Shown in pieces: positions 1 to 8,077 of a stretch of DNA of 64,000 bases. Below the pieces are notes generated by a model. That model did not search any database. It was not told the DNA's origin and saw only the letters and a program-made list of their open reading frames with translations. Numbering within the stretch: the stretch's first letter is position 1; the number at the start of each line of letters is the position of its first letter. Origin of the DNA: Deltaproteobacteria bacterium (GTDB lineage: Bacteria > Desulfobacterota > Desulfuromonadia > Geobacterales > Pseudopelobacteraceae); contig JAJXYO010000015.1 in the NCBI GenBank assembly GCA_021780495.1, positions 62,001 to 126,000 on the forward strand, read 5' to 3'. A program made the translations under genes and the position numbers.

Positions 1-93
1 TTCATATGGTAACATTATCATCATCGTACATATGTCGCGTGATACAGACCGGAGCGCGCCGCCGGCCCGGTCAACCACAAGGAGGAATAACGC

Positions 94-708
94 ATGTGCA
101 AGGTATTGATCGTACATTACAGCATGTATGGCCACATCTACAAGATGGCAGAAGCGGTCGCCGAAGGTGTTCGCGGGGTTGAAGGCTGCGAGGCTGTCGT
201 CAAGCGCGTACCGGAAACCCTGACTGAAGAAGTGCTGGGTATGATGGGGGCCACGGAGGCCCAGAAGAGCATGGCCCACATACCGGTTGCCAGCGTCGAT
301 GACCTGGCCGGGGCCGATGCGATCATCTTCGGCACCCCGACCCGTTTCGGCAACATGTGCGGCCAGATGCGCCAGTTCCTGGATGCAACCGGAGGGCTCT
401 GGATGAAAGGGGCGCTGGTCGGCAAGGTCGGCAGTGTCTTTGCCAGCTCGGCCACACAGCATGGCGGCCAGGAATCGACGATCCTCAGCTTTCATACAAC
501 GCTCTTGCACCAGGGTATGGTGGTGGTGGGCCTGCCGTACTCGTTTGCCGGACAGATGGGGATTGCTGAAATCACCGGAGGATCACCATATGGCGCTTCA
601 ACCATAACCGGCGGGCAGGGGGAGCGCATGCCCAGTGACAATGAACTGGCTGCCGCGCGCTATCAGGGCGCCCATGTGGCACGGATCGCATCGAGGCTGA
701 AAGCGTAG
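94..708 (+). CDS. wrbA: NAD(P)H:quinone oxidoreductase, WrbA type
   Basis: A 204-residue flavodoxin-fold protein of normal WrbA length. The N-terminus has the FMN phosphate-binding loop in the form YSMYGHI, and the middle has the family motif [16 protein letters not shown]. The family binds FMN, forms tetramers and reduces quinones by two electrons, which avoids semiquinone radicals; it is cytosolic. A strong Shine-Dalgarno (AAGGAGG, about 7 bases ahead) fixes the ATG. The preceding 93 bases show no other gene. The next gene, a membrane haem protein, starts 154 bases downstream, so it probably has its own promoter. Confidence 0.93.
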   Translation: MCKVLIVHYSMYGHIYKMAEAVAEGVRGVEGCEAVVKRVPETLTEEVLGMMGATEAQKSMAHIPVASVDDLAGADAIIFGTPTRFGNMCGQMRQFLDATGGLWMKGALVGKVGSVFASSATQHGGQESTILSFHTTLLHQGMVVVGLPYSFAGQMGIAEITGGSPYGASTITGGQGERMPSDNELAAARYQGAHVARIASRLKA

Positions 709-862
709 CTGCGCCGGACATGCCCTTGGGCAGCTACCGTGAAACCCCGCTCGCCCGGGGCGAACCTCTCAACGGTCATGCTGTGAAACGCCTGAAAGGT
801 GGCAGCCCCAACCTTCAGGCCCAAGCACAGCGTCAATCTCGTTTGATGACAGGAAAGAGCAC

Positions 863-1789
863 ATGACGAAGAGCAGTATACGGCACTGTGTGGGGATATG
901 TTTGTTGTTGTCGTATCTGTTGTTGACTCCGGCGCCGGCCGCTGCGACCGAGGAATATGCCAAACAAACCGGTCAGGCCTGTGCGGTGTGTCACCTCGAC
1001 CCCGGTGGCGGGGGGGAGCTGACGGCTGCCGGCACATCCTTTTCCGTCAGGCAGCACGCCACGACAGAGCAGCCTGAAAAGGGTGCGTTCGTCAAGTGGT
1101 TCCGGCTGGCGGTTGGCTATCTCCATATGTTGACCGCCATTTTCTGGTTCGGCACGATCCTGTACGTGCACCTCATTCTCAAGCCGGCCTACGCGGCCAG
1201 CGGCCTGCCGCGCGGTGAACTGCGAGTGGGTGTCGTCTCGATGATCGTCATGGGCATAAGCGGTTCAATCCTGAGCTACTACCGGGTGACCTCCTTTGAT
1301 ATGCTTTTTCATTCCCGCTTTGGCATCCTTCTGCTCATCAAGGTTTGCCTCTATCTGGTAATGGTCATCTCGGCCCTGTTTGTCATCACCGTCATTGGCC
1401 CGCGCCTCAAGGCCTCACGGAAAGAGCCTGCTCTCACGGATGGCGGCGATGAATTGACCCTTGACGATCTGGCGGCATACGACGGGAAAGAGGGGCGACC
1501 GGCCTGGTTTGCGTTCGAAGGCATGATCTATGATGCGACCCGGAGCCCGCTCTGGAAGCAGGGGGTACACATGGGGAGGCACCCCGCCGGCAGCGACTTG
1601 ACGGAGGCCTTGAAACTCGCCCCGCATGGCCGTGAAAAGGTGCTTGCCATGCCGGAAGCAGGGGCTCTGGTTGCATCGGGCCCACGAAAAGCGCCGCTGC
1701 ACGAACGGGTGTTTTTCTTCATGGCACACATGAACCTGGCGATTGTTTTCATGATTGTCCTGATACTGTCGCTCTGGCGCTGGGGGTAA
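863..1789 (+). CDS. CopD-like membrane protein with c-type haem motif and cytochrome b5-like domain
   Basis: A 308-residue protein with a signal peptide (residues 1-29) and a single c-haem motif CAVCH (40-44). Three membrane helices (about 70-98, 108-130 and 138-168) resemble the CopD/DUF2269 type. A hydrophilic domain (about 185-262) has the predicted haem/steroid-binding cytochrome b5-like pattern (LDDLAAYDGKEGRPAWFAFEG, then HMGRHPAG with the likely axial His). A last helix ends the chain at 284-306. It probably carries both c- and b-type haem and passes electrons across or at the inner membrane; partners are unknown. AGGAAAGAG precedes the ATG. Confidence 0.7.
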   Translation: MTKSSIRHCVGICLLLSYLLLTPAPAAATEEYAKQTGQACAVCHLDPGGGGELTAAGTSFSVRQHATTEQPEKGAFVKWFRLAVGYLHMLTAIFWFGTILYVHLILKPAYAASGLPRGELRVGVVSMIVMGISGSILSYYRVTSFDMLFHSRFGILLLIKVCLYLVMVISALFVITVIGPRLKASRKEPALTDGGDELTLDDLAAYDGKEGRPAWFAFEGMIYDATRSPLWKQGVHMGRHPAGSDLTEALKLAPHGREKVLAMPEAGALVASGPRKAPLHERVFFFMAHMNLAIVFMIVLILSLWRWG

Positions 1790-1851
1790 GCACGGAGCGC
1801 CACGACATAACGCTACGCGAATCGAACGAATCATTATCCGGGGAGGCGCAG

Positions 1852-3186
1852 ATGAAAACAGTGATTATCGGCGGGATAGCCGGGGGGCTGTCGGCCGCCA
1901 GCCAGATCAAGCGCGAGCAACATGATGCACAGGTGATCGTACTGGAAAAATCGGGCGATGTTTCCTACGCCGCCTGCGGCATGCCCTACAACCTGTTCTA
2001 CCCGGATAAGCCGGTCGAAGATCTGTACGCGCTGAGCCTGGACGCGATCCGGGTTGAACGCGGTATCGATTACCGCCAGCAGCATGAGGTGGTCGCCATT
2101 GATCCGGCTCGGAAGGAGGTGACGGTGATGGACCATCAGCTTTCCCGTGAATATCGCGAAAGCTACGATTACCTCGTGTATGCCTGCGGCAATCAACCGC
2201 ACCGGCTGAACCTTCCCGGATTCGACGCTGCCGACGTACTTTATTTCAAGACCCTGGACGACACCCGCCTGGTCAAACGGATCATCTACGAACATGCCCC
2301 TGCCACTGCCATCCTGATCGGCTCCGGTTATACCAATCTGGAGCTGGTTGATGTCCTCTACAACATGAAGATCACCCCGATCATCCTTGAGAAGGCAGCC
2401 ACCATCCTGCCCTCGTTCGCCGAGGAGATCCGGGCCAAGGTGCTGGCCAAGCTGGAGGAGAAGGGGATCCGGCTTCATACCAATGCGGACATTATCGAGA
2501 AGAAAGGGGCCGTGGTCCGGACCGCCAGCGGAGACTTCGAGGCCGGCATGGTGGTGGTCTCGATCGGCGTAAAGCCGGCTACCGCCCTCTTTGCCGCTGC
2601 CGGAGGCGAATTGGGGGTGGGCGGGGCGGTAAAGGTCGACCGCTACTTGCGGACAAACCTACCGGATGTCTTTGCTGCCGGTGACTGTGCCGAGCACTAC
2701 GTCCGCCAACTCGGCCGCAACGGCTACATGCCGCTCGGCCCGGTGGCCAACAAGCAGGGGCGGCTGGCCGGCAGCAATATCGTCAATCACAGCGCCATGA
2801 AGGAGTTTTACGGTATCGACCAGACCGCGGTATTCAAGTTCTTCGACCTGACGGTGGCCACGACCGGCCTCAGTGAACGGCAGCTGCAGGAGTCCGGCCG
2901 GCAGTACGTCAAATCCTACGTGGACACGCCGACCAGGGGCGCCTTCCCGGGCGGCGGCAGCATGCGGATCGTGCTCCTGTTCGAGAAGGGAACCGGGCTG
3001 CTGTTCGGTGGCCAGATGATCGGTCAGGACGTCGTGGCAAAACGGCTCGATGTCCTGGCGACCGCAATCTACAAACAGATGACGGTCTTTGAACTGGCCG
3101 AACTCGACCTGAGTTATTCACCCTTGTACGCGCCGGTGTGGGATCCGCTCCTGATTGCTGCGAACAAATCGATCAAGGACGTATGA
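1852..3186 (+). CDS. CoA-disulfide reductase / NADH oxidase-like flavoprotein
   Basis: A 444-residue FAD and NAD(P)H-dependent oxidoreductase. The FAD Rossmann motif GGIAGGLSAA is at residues 7-16. The redox-active single Cys lies in SYAACGMPY (near residue 43), the signature of the CoA-disulfide reductase/NADH oxidase/persulfide reductase group. A degenerate NAD motif follows (GSGYTNLELVD, about 157-167), then the C-terminal dimerisation domain ending LSYSPLYAPVWDPL. There is no rhodanese domain, so it is a short form. Substrate (CoA-disulfide, polysulfide or oxygen) cannot be told from sequence. GGGGAGG precedes the ATG. Confidence 0.82.
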   Translation: MKTVIIGGIAGGLSAASQIKREQHDAQVIVLEKSGDVSYAACGMPYNLFYPDKPVEDLYALSLDAIRVERGIDYRQQHEVVAIDPARKEVTVMDHQLSREYRESYDYLVYACGNQPHRLNLPGFDAADVLYFKTLDDTRLVKRIIYEHAPATAILIGSGYTNLELVDVLYNMKITPIILEKAATILPSFAEEIRAKVLAKLEEKGIRLHTNADIIEKKGAVVRTASGDFEAGMVVVSIGVKPATALFAAAGGELGVGGAVKVDRYLRTNLPDVFAAGDCAEHYVRQLGRNGYMPLGPVANKQGRLAGSNIVNHSAMKEFYGIDQTAVFKFFDLTVATTGLSERQLQESGRQYVKSYVDTPTRGAFPGGGSMRIVLLFEKGTGLLFGGQMIGQDVVAKRLDVLATAIYKQMTVFELAELDLSYSPLYAPVWDPLLIAANKSIKDV

Positions 3187-3233
3187 CGCATGGTTAGCCG
3201 GGCATGGCACACGCGACTGTCAAGGCTGGTCGT

Positions 3234-3593
3234 ATGATACGAGTCAAACGTGTCTATGATCCGCATGAGCCCGGCGACGGTCCGCGTTTCCTTGTGGATC
3301 GGCTGTGGCCTCGTGGCATCAAGAAAGAAAACCTCCCGCTGGCCGGCTGGCTGAAAGAGATCGCCCCCAGCGATGCATTGCGGCGCTGGTTCGGGCATGA
3401 CCCGGCCAAATGGGATGAGTTTTGCCGCCGTTACGATGCCGAACTGGAGGCTCATGGCGAAGCTTGGCGCCTCCTCCTCGATCTGGCCGGCACGCAGGAC
3501 GTCACCTTGCTCTACAGTGCCCATGACACTGAACACAACAACGCCGTGGCACTCCGGCTGTTCCTTGAAGCTCGTTTGAACGCTGCCGGGTGA
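3234..3593 (+). CDS. DUF488 family protein
   Basis: A 119-residue DUF488 protein of unknown function. Family hallmarks are the N-terminal IRVKRVYDP, then VDRLWPRGIKKE and the C-terminal LLYSAHDTEHNNA. I chose the ATG at 3234 because family members start with MI-RVKRVYD; an in-frame ATG at 3204 would add ten residues. It lies 47 bases after the flavoprotein gene in the same direction and may be co-transcribed. The next 187 bases hold FNR-like sites and a hairpin for the RIC gene. Confidence 0.8.
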   Translation: MIRVKRVYDPHEPGDGPRFLVDRLWPRGIKKENLPLAGWLKEIAPSDALRRWFGHDPAKWDEFCRRYDAELEAHGEAWRLLLDLAGTQDVTLLYSAHDTEHNNAVALRLFLEARLNAAG

Positions 3594-3616
3594 ACGGACA
3601 GCATTTTTTGTTTCTT

Positions 3617-3630
3617 TTGACGCAGATCAA
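3617..3630. promoter_or_regulatory. FNR/HcpR-type operator upstream of the RIC gene
   Basis: TTGAC-GCAG-ATCAA is a near-perfect match to the FNR half-site pattern TTGAT-N4-ATCAA. A good -10 box (TATACT, 3651-3656) lies at the spacing expected for activation from about -41.5, giving a start near 3663. The same palindrome type precedes nrfH and the 10.6 kb operon. Confidence 0.7.
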
Positions 3631-3664
3631 GCAAAGTCAGCAGAAAGCGGTATACTACTATTGA

Positions 3665-3703
3665 GCAATGAGCGCCTCGCGGATCGCAGCAGGCGCTCAT
3701 TGC
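3665..3703 (+). repeat. Stable stem-loop at the predicted 5' end of the RIC mRNA
   Basis: A perfect 13-bp inverted repeat, GCAATGAGCGCCT at 3665-3677 and its complement at 3691-3703, with a 13-base loop. It begins within a few bases of the start predicted from the -10 box at 3651. No U tract follows, so it is a poor terminator for the preceding gene. A 5' mRNA-stabilising structure is more likely. Confidence 0.5.
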
Positions 3704-3743
3704 GTGAAGACGGACGGCTGCGTTCCAGGATTGTTGTCTTTGA

Positions 3744-3757
3744 TTGACGCGGGTCAG
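3744..3757. promoter_or_regulatory. Second, weaker FNR/HcpR-like site
   Basis: TTGAC-GCGG-GTCAG lies 24 bases before the RIC start codon. It deviates from the palindrome at the last base. It is too close to the gene to activate a promoter in the usual position, so if used it would act in repression or as a secondary site. Confidence 0.35.
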
Positions 3758-3780
3758 ACAGAAACCAAAGGAGAACACCA

Positions 3781-4509
3781 GTGCAAGCATCATCAGGCCA
3801 AACGAATAGCGCATTAGATCGGACAATCGGCGAGATCGTTGCCGCCGATTATCGCACCGCCAAGGTCTTTGAGACCCACGGAATTGACTTTTGCTGCGGC
3901 GGCAGGGTTACTCTGGCAACAGTATGCCGGGAGAAGGGTATTAATCCCGACACGTTGCTGCGGGAGATCGAAGCGATCAAAAGCGAACAGATTGATCGCA
4001 GCCAGAATTATACCGCCTGGGAGCTGCCCTTCCTGGTGGATTACATCGTCAATACCCATCACGCCTATCTCAAAGAAAACGACGAACAGATTGCCATCTA
4101 TGCCCGCAAGATTGCAGAGGTCCATGGCGCCCATCACCCCGAGGTGGTCGAGATCGCCACCATCTTCGAAAAGATAGCCACGGATATGGCAATCCATCTC
4201 CGGGAAGAGGAAGAGGTCTTCTTCCCCGCCTTAAAACGGGCCGCTGCCGAAAGAAAAGCCAACCATGCGCCGTCGCAGGAGGATCGCGCTGTAATCGAGG
4301 AATCTCTTGCAAAACTCGGCCGCGAGCACGAAGCGATCGGCGATGCTATCCACACGATTCGGCACCTCTCAAAGGAGTATGCAATCCCGAAAGACACGTG
4401 CAATACCTTTATGATTACCTACCAGAAACTCAAAGAGTTTGAGGACGATCTCCACAAGCATGTCCATCTGGAAAACAACATCCTCTTTCCGAAAGCGTCG
4501 CGACTCTAG
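3781..4509 (+). CDS. ric: Di-iron iron-sulfur cluster repair protein (RIC/ScdA/YtfE family)
   Basis: A 242-residue protein with both RIC modules. The N-terminal ScdA/DUF542 domain (residues 7-60) has the CCGG motif in GIDFCCGG. The hemerythrin-like four-helix domain follows (about 80-240), with the di-iron ligand set in HHAYL, HHPEV, HLREEEEVFFP, REHEAI and HVHLENNILFP. RIC proteins restore Fe-S clusters damaged by NO or oxidants. A GTG start at 3781 follows AAAGGAGAACACC. Two FNR-type sites and a 5' hairpin precede it. Its place between NDH-2 and nrfHA fits nitrosative-stress defence during nitrite reduction. Confidence 0.92.
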   Translation: MQASSGQTNSALDRTIGEIVAADYRTAKVFETHGIDFCCGGRVTLATVCREKGINPDTLLREIEAIKSEQIDRSQNYTAWELPFLVDYIVNTHHAYLKENDEQIAIYARKIAEVHGAHHPEVVEIATIFEKIATDMAIHLREEEEVFFPALKRAAAERKANHAPSQEDRAVIEESLAKLGREHEAIGDAIHTIRHLSKEYAIPKDTCNTFMITYQKLKEFEDDLHKHVHLENNILFPKASRL

Positions 4510-4565
4510 CGTTACATTTGGACACCCGGTCAACACGTGGTTGGTTTGAACGGGGTACAGTCTGC

Positions 4566-5837
4566 ATGGGACTGGGACCTGATGTGAAAAAACGGATCGT
4601 CATCATAGGCATGGGATTTGGCGGGATTCGAGCCGCGCGGGTCCTGGCCGGCACGGGCCACGATGTCGTTCTTGTGGACCGCAATAATTACCATCTGTTC
4701 CAGCCGCTGCTCTACCAGGTTGCAACCGCCGGTCTGGAGCAGGAGTCCATTGCCCACTCGGTGCGCGCCATGGCCCGGCATTGGCCCGGCACACGGTTCC
4801 ATCTGGCGGAGGTAAGCGGGATCGATCTGGCCGCGCGTGAAGTCCGAACCGCTACCGGCGTCATCCCCTACGATTATCTGATCGTCGGCGCCGGCAGCGT
4901 TACCAATTACTTCGGAATGGAGCCGGTGGAGCGCCACGCCTACGATCTCAAGGAATTGACCGACGCCGAGACACTGCGCAACCACATCCTCACCTCCTTT
5001 GAGCGGGCGGTTGTCGAGCCCGACCCGGCACGCCAGCGGGCGTTGATGACCTTTGTGATCGTCGGCGGCGGACCGACGGGCGTTGAATTTGCCGGTGCGC
5101 TCATAGAGTTGGTGCAGTTTGTCCTGGCCAAAGACTACCCGGAACTGGGCACCCATACCGCACGGGTGATTCTGGTGGAAGCCACCGGCCGGCTGCTGGC
5201 CTCTATGCCGGAAAAACAGTGCACATACACGCTCAAAAAACTGCGCAGCATGTCGGTGGAGGTTCTCCTGAACGCCCGCGTAGTGGATGCCGGTCCTGAG
5301 CGGGTCATGCTGCACGATGGCGCCGTCATTCCGGCGCATACACTCTTCTGGTCGGCGGGGGTCAAGGCCGCGCCACTGGCGTCCGCTCTGGCCGTCAGCC
5401 GCGCGGCCGGCGGCAGGATCCCGGTCGCAGCGGATCTGACCCTGCCCAGCCAGCCGGAGGTCTTTGTCATCGGTGACATGGCCTATCTGGAGCAGGACGG
5501 CGCGGCGCTTCCCATGACGGCGCCCGTGGCCATGCAGATGGGCATGTATGCCGGCAGGGCGATTCTGGCGCTGGAGTCAGGCACACCACTCCCCCGCTTC
5601 CGCTACCACGACAAGGGCAGCATGGCCACCATCGGCCGGAATGCGGCCGTGGCGAGCGCCTTTGGCCTGAACTTCCGCGGTTACCTGGCCTGGCTGGTCT
5701 GGCTGCTCCTGCACCTCTACTATCTGATCGGTTTTCGCAATCGCATCGTCGTCATGCTCAACTGGGTCTGGTATTACTGGTTCCACGAACGTCAGGTGCG
5801 TCTGATCACCCGGCGGGAGACGAAGGACAGGTTGTAA
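4566..5837 (+). CDS. ndh: Type II NADH dehydrogenase (NDH-2)
   Basis: About 423 residues. Two dinucleotide-binding motifs are present: IGMGFGGIRAA near the start (FAD) and VIVGGGPTGVEFAG near residue 165 (NADH). A C-terminal FAD motif (VIGDMAYLE) is followed by the hydrophobic membrane anchor (LAWLVWLLLHLYYLIGF). NDH-2 passes electrons from NADH to quinone without proton pumping, at the inner membrane face. I chose the ATG at 4566; an upstream in-frame codon at 4518 would add sixteen residues without family similarity, and neither has a strong Shine-Dalgarno. It starts 56 bases after the RIC gene. Confidence 0.88.
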   Translation: MGLGPDVKKRIVIIGMGFGGIRAARVLAGTGHDVVLVDRNNYHLFQPLLYQVATAGLEQESIAHSVRAMARHWPGTRFHLAEVSGIDLAAREVRTATGVIPYDYLIVGAGSVTNYFGMEPVERHAYDLKELTDAETLRNHILTSFERAVVEPDPARQRALMTFVIVGGGPTGVEFAGALIELVQFVLAKDYPELGTHTARVILVEATGRLLASMPEKQCTYTLKKLRSMSVEVLLNARVVDAGPERVMLHDGAVIPAHTLFWSAGVKAAPLASALAVSRAAGGRIPVAADLTLPSQPEVFVIGDMAYLEQDGAALPMTAPVAMQMGMYAGRAILALESGTPLPRFRYHDKGSMATIGRNAAVASAFGLNFRGYLAWLVWLLLHLYYLIGFRNRIVVMLNWVWYYWFHERQVRLITRRETKDRL

Positions 5838-5908
5838 ACCGCCCGCCGGACAGGCGCTCCCCTGATGTATCCCCTTCCTCCTCCTCTATCCATGCTCGTT
5901 TGTATTTC

Positions 5909-5922
5909 TTGATGTGGGTCAA
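5909..5922. promoter_or_regulatory. FNR/HcpR-type operator of the nrfHA operon
   Basis: TTGAT-GTGG-GTCAA is a nearly perfect FNR-like palindrome 160 bases before nrfH, in the 244-base gap after NDH-2. A promoter activated from this site would start near 5957; a -10-like TAACGT sits at the right distance. This is the clearest regulatory site for anaerobic or nitrite/NO control of nrfHA. Confidence 0.7.
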
Positions 5923-6081
5923 AGTTATTTTCACGGGTGGTGGTAACGTGACATCACATTGCTTCGATACGCGCGGTTTTTTCAGCACGCTACAGGCACA
6001 GTCTGTCTGCCCCGCCTCGGCGAAACAGCCGGCAACCACGCGGCTGATTGCAAACAGAAACTACCGGCACCAGGGAGAGTC

Positions 6082-6546
6082 ATGAGGCTTCTGAAATCAA
6101 AAAAATGTTGGATTACCATCCTGGCGATGGTTTTTGCCGGTCTGTCCCTCCTGGCCTTTCTGCTGGTTGGGCCTCCGCAACTTCTGGCCCTATCGGAATC
6201 TCCGACCTTCTGCGCCAGCTGTCACGTCATGGAAGAGCAGCATACCGCCTGGAGCCATGCCGGCGCCCACCGGAGGATTCGCTGCGTGGATTGCCACTTA
6301 CCCAACGGCAACCCGCTGGTGCACTATGTCTGGAAGTCGATTGACGGCATGAAGGATGTCGTGGTGTTTAACTCGGGGATGGTTCCGGACCGGATCACGC
6401 TGTCCGAGCATGGGGCAAAGGTCGTGCAGGGCAATTGCATCCGCTGTCACGCCGAAGCGGTTTCACAGATGGATACTACGCGGCAGTGTTGGGGCTGTCA
6501 TCGGCAGTTGCGCCACCGGATGTCCGGCATAGTTGCCGTTAGATAA
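6082..6546 (+). CDS. nrfH: NrfH, membrane tetrahaem quinol dehydrogenase of nitrite reductase
   Basis: A 154-residue NapC/NirT family protein. One N-terminal anchor helix (about residues 10-35) is followed by four haem motifs: CASCH, CVDCH, CIRCH and CWGCH. The size and haem number are those of NrfH, which takes electrons from menaquinol and feeds the NrfA catalytic subunit in the periplasm. GGGAGAG six bases ahead supports the ATG at 6082; an upstream in-frame ATG at 5959 would add 41 unrelated residues. nrfA starts 22 bases downstream, so the two form an operon behind the FNR-like site at 5909. Confidence 0.93.
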   Translation: MRLLKSKKCWITILAMVFAGLSLLAFLLVGPPQLLALSESPTFCASCHVMEEQHTAWSHAGAHRRIRCVDCHLPNGNPLVHYVWKSIDGMKDVVVFNSGMVPDRITLSEHGAKVVQGNCIRCHAEAVSQMDTTRQCWGCHRQLRHRMSGIVAVR

Positions 6547-6568
6547 TACACCAGGAGAGGAGAACAGG

Positions 6569-8017
6569 ATGAAGATGTTGCAATGTTGCGCCGCAGTGGC
6601 GCTGGTAGCGGTGGTGACGATGGCTGTTGGTTGCGCCCCGAAGAGGGTCGAACCGGTGAGGACGGCAGTGATTCCCGACGGTACGATCGATCCGGCCCAA
6701 TGGGGAAAGGTCTATCCGGTGGAGTACGAGCTCTGGAAAAAGACCGGCGAAGCGACGCCGGCCGGCAAGAGCAGGTACAAAACCGGGAATGACGAGGGGC
6801 AGGAGCGCCCCGACAAACTGGATGAGTTCCCCTTTCTGGCGCTGCTCTTCAACGGCTGGGCCTTCGGCTCGGAATACAATGAGCCGCGGGGGCACCTGCA
6901 TATGCTTCAGGATCAGCTTGACGTCGATCCGGGACGCTACAAGGCCGGTGGATCGTGTCTGACCTGCAAGACGCCCTATGCCCCCATCCTGCAGGGGAAG
7001 ATGGGCAAGGATTATTTTTCCAAGCCCTACAAAGAGGTCCTGGCACACGTCCCACAGGAGCATCAGACGCTGGGTGTGGCCTGCATCGACTGCCACAACA
7101 ACAATGATATGTCGCTGCGCATCTCGCGCGGCTTTACCCTGGGCAAGGCCCTGGACACGCTCGGCGTCGATCAGTCCAAGCTTACCCAGCAGGACATGCG
7201 GACCCTGGTCTGCGCCCAGTGCCATGTCACCTATAGCATTCCCAAGGATGCCAACATGAAGTCCACGGATGTCTTTTTCCCATGGCAGGGAAGCAAGTGG
7301 GGCGGCATTACCATCGAGAACATCATCAAAAAGCTCCGCAGCAACGCGCCCAGCGGCGAGTGGACCCAAAGTGTCACCGGATTCAAACTGGCCTTCATAC
7401 GCCACCCCGAGTTCGAGCTTTTCTCCAACAACAGTGTGCACTGGCAGGCGGGCGTCTCCTGCTCTGACTGCCACATGCCCTATACCAAGGTGGGAAGCCG
7501 GAAGGTTTCGGATCACCGCATCATGAGCCCGCTCAAGAACGGCCTGAAGGCCTGTCAGCAGTGCCACACCGAGTCGCCCGAATGGCTGCGCAACCAGATC
7601 TTCGCCATCCAGGACCGGACAATGTCACAGTTCATCCGCTCAGGTTATGCCACCGCTACCGTGGCCAAGCTGTTCGAGATGGCCAATACGGCCCAGGCCA
7701 ACGGCAAACAGATAGACAAGGCGCTGTATGCCCAGGCTCGGGACCACTACGAAGAGGCTTTCTACAGGGTAATATTTATCGGGGCCGAAAACTCCACCGG
7801 TTTTCATAACCCCAGCGAGGCCCTGCGCATTCTGGGCGATGCCGCCCGTCATGCCGGCAAAGCCGAGGGTCTGCTGCGCCAGGCGCTGACCAAGGCCGGG
7901 GTGACGGTGCCGGTCAAGATCGATCTGGAACTGTCCAAGTATGTCAACAACCGGGGGACGAAAAAACTCATGTTCAAGCCGCAGAATGAGATCAAGGACC
8001 CCTTTGCCGGGAAGTAG
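6569..8017 (+). CDS. nrfA: Pentahaem cytochrome c nitrite reductase NrfA, apparently calcium-free type
   Basis: A 482-residue periplasmic enzyme reducing nitrite to ammonium with six electrons. The catalytic haem has the diagnostic Lys-ligated CLTCK (130-134). The other four are CIDCH (172), CAQCH (215), CSDCH (298) and CQQCH (329). Catalytic Tyr222 follows the third motif and His291 precedes the fourth. At the usual Ca2+ ligands, E. coli Glu215, Lys261 and Gln263 align by eye with Thr221, Phe276 and Arg278, as in the Arg-containing subclass known from Geobacter lovleyi. A lipobox-like AVGC at 19-22 suggests a lipid anchor. AGGAGAGGAGAAC precedes the ATG. Confidence 0.95.
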   Translation: MKMLQCCAAVALVAVVTMAVGCAPKRVEPVRTAVIPDGTIDPAQWGKVYPVEYELWKKTGEATPAGKSRYKTGNDEGQERPDKLDEFPFLALLFNGWAFGSEYNEPRGHLHMLQDQLDVDPGRYKAGGSCLTCKTPYAPILQGKMGKDYFSKPYKEVLAHVPQEHQTLGVACIDCHNNNDMSLRISRGFTLGKALDTLGVDQSKLTQQDMRTLVCAQCHVTYSIPKDANMKSTDVFFPWQGSKWGGITIENIIKKLRSNAPSGEWTQSVTGFKLAFIRHPEFELFSNNSVHWQAGVSCSDCHMPYTKVGSRKVSDHRIMSPLKNGLKACQQCHTESPEWLRNQIFAIQDRTMSQFIRSGYATATVAKLFEMANTAQANGKQIDKALYAQARDHYEEAFYRVIFIGAENSTGFHNPSEALRILGDAARHAGKAEGLLRQALTKAGVTVPVKIDLELSKYVNNRGTKKLMFKPQNEIKDPFAGK

Positions 8018-8028
8018 GCTGTCACACC

Positions 8029-8052
8029 CGGGGGCAGGGAGACCTGCCCCCG
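8029..8052 (+). repeat. GC-rich intercistronic hairpin with GNRA loop after nrfA
   Basis: A perfect 10-bp stem (8029-8038 and 8043-8052, core GGGGGCAGG/CCTGCCCCC) capped by GAGA, a GNRA tetraloop. It starts 12 bases after the nrfA stop. It is followed by C and A residues rather than a U tract, so it is not an intrinsic terminator on this strand. A role in 3'-end protection or processing of nrfHA mRNA is inferred. Confidence 0.6.
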
Positions 8053-8077
8053 CAAAAAAATGAGAGAGACACATCAC

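Noticed and set aside
709-862. Hairpin-rich leader before the membrane haem gene considered as a riboswitch
   Set aside because: A CCTGAA/TTCAGG stem is present, but none of the riboswitch cores I know could be matched.
8029-8052. Hairpin after nrfA taken as an intrinsic terminator
   Set aside because: It is followed by C and A residues, not by a U run, and the next gene starts 25 bases later in the same direction.
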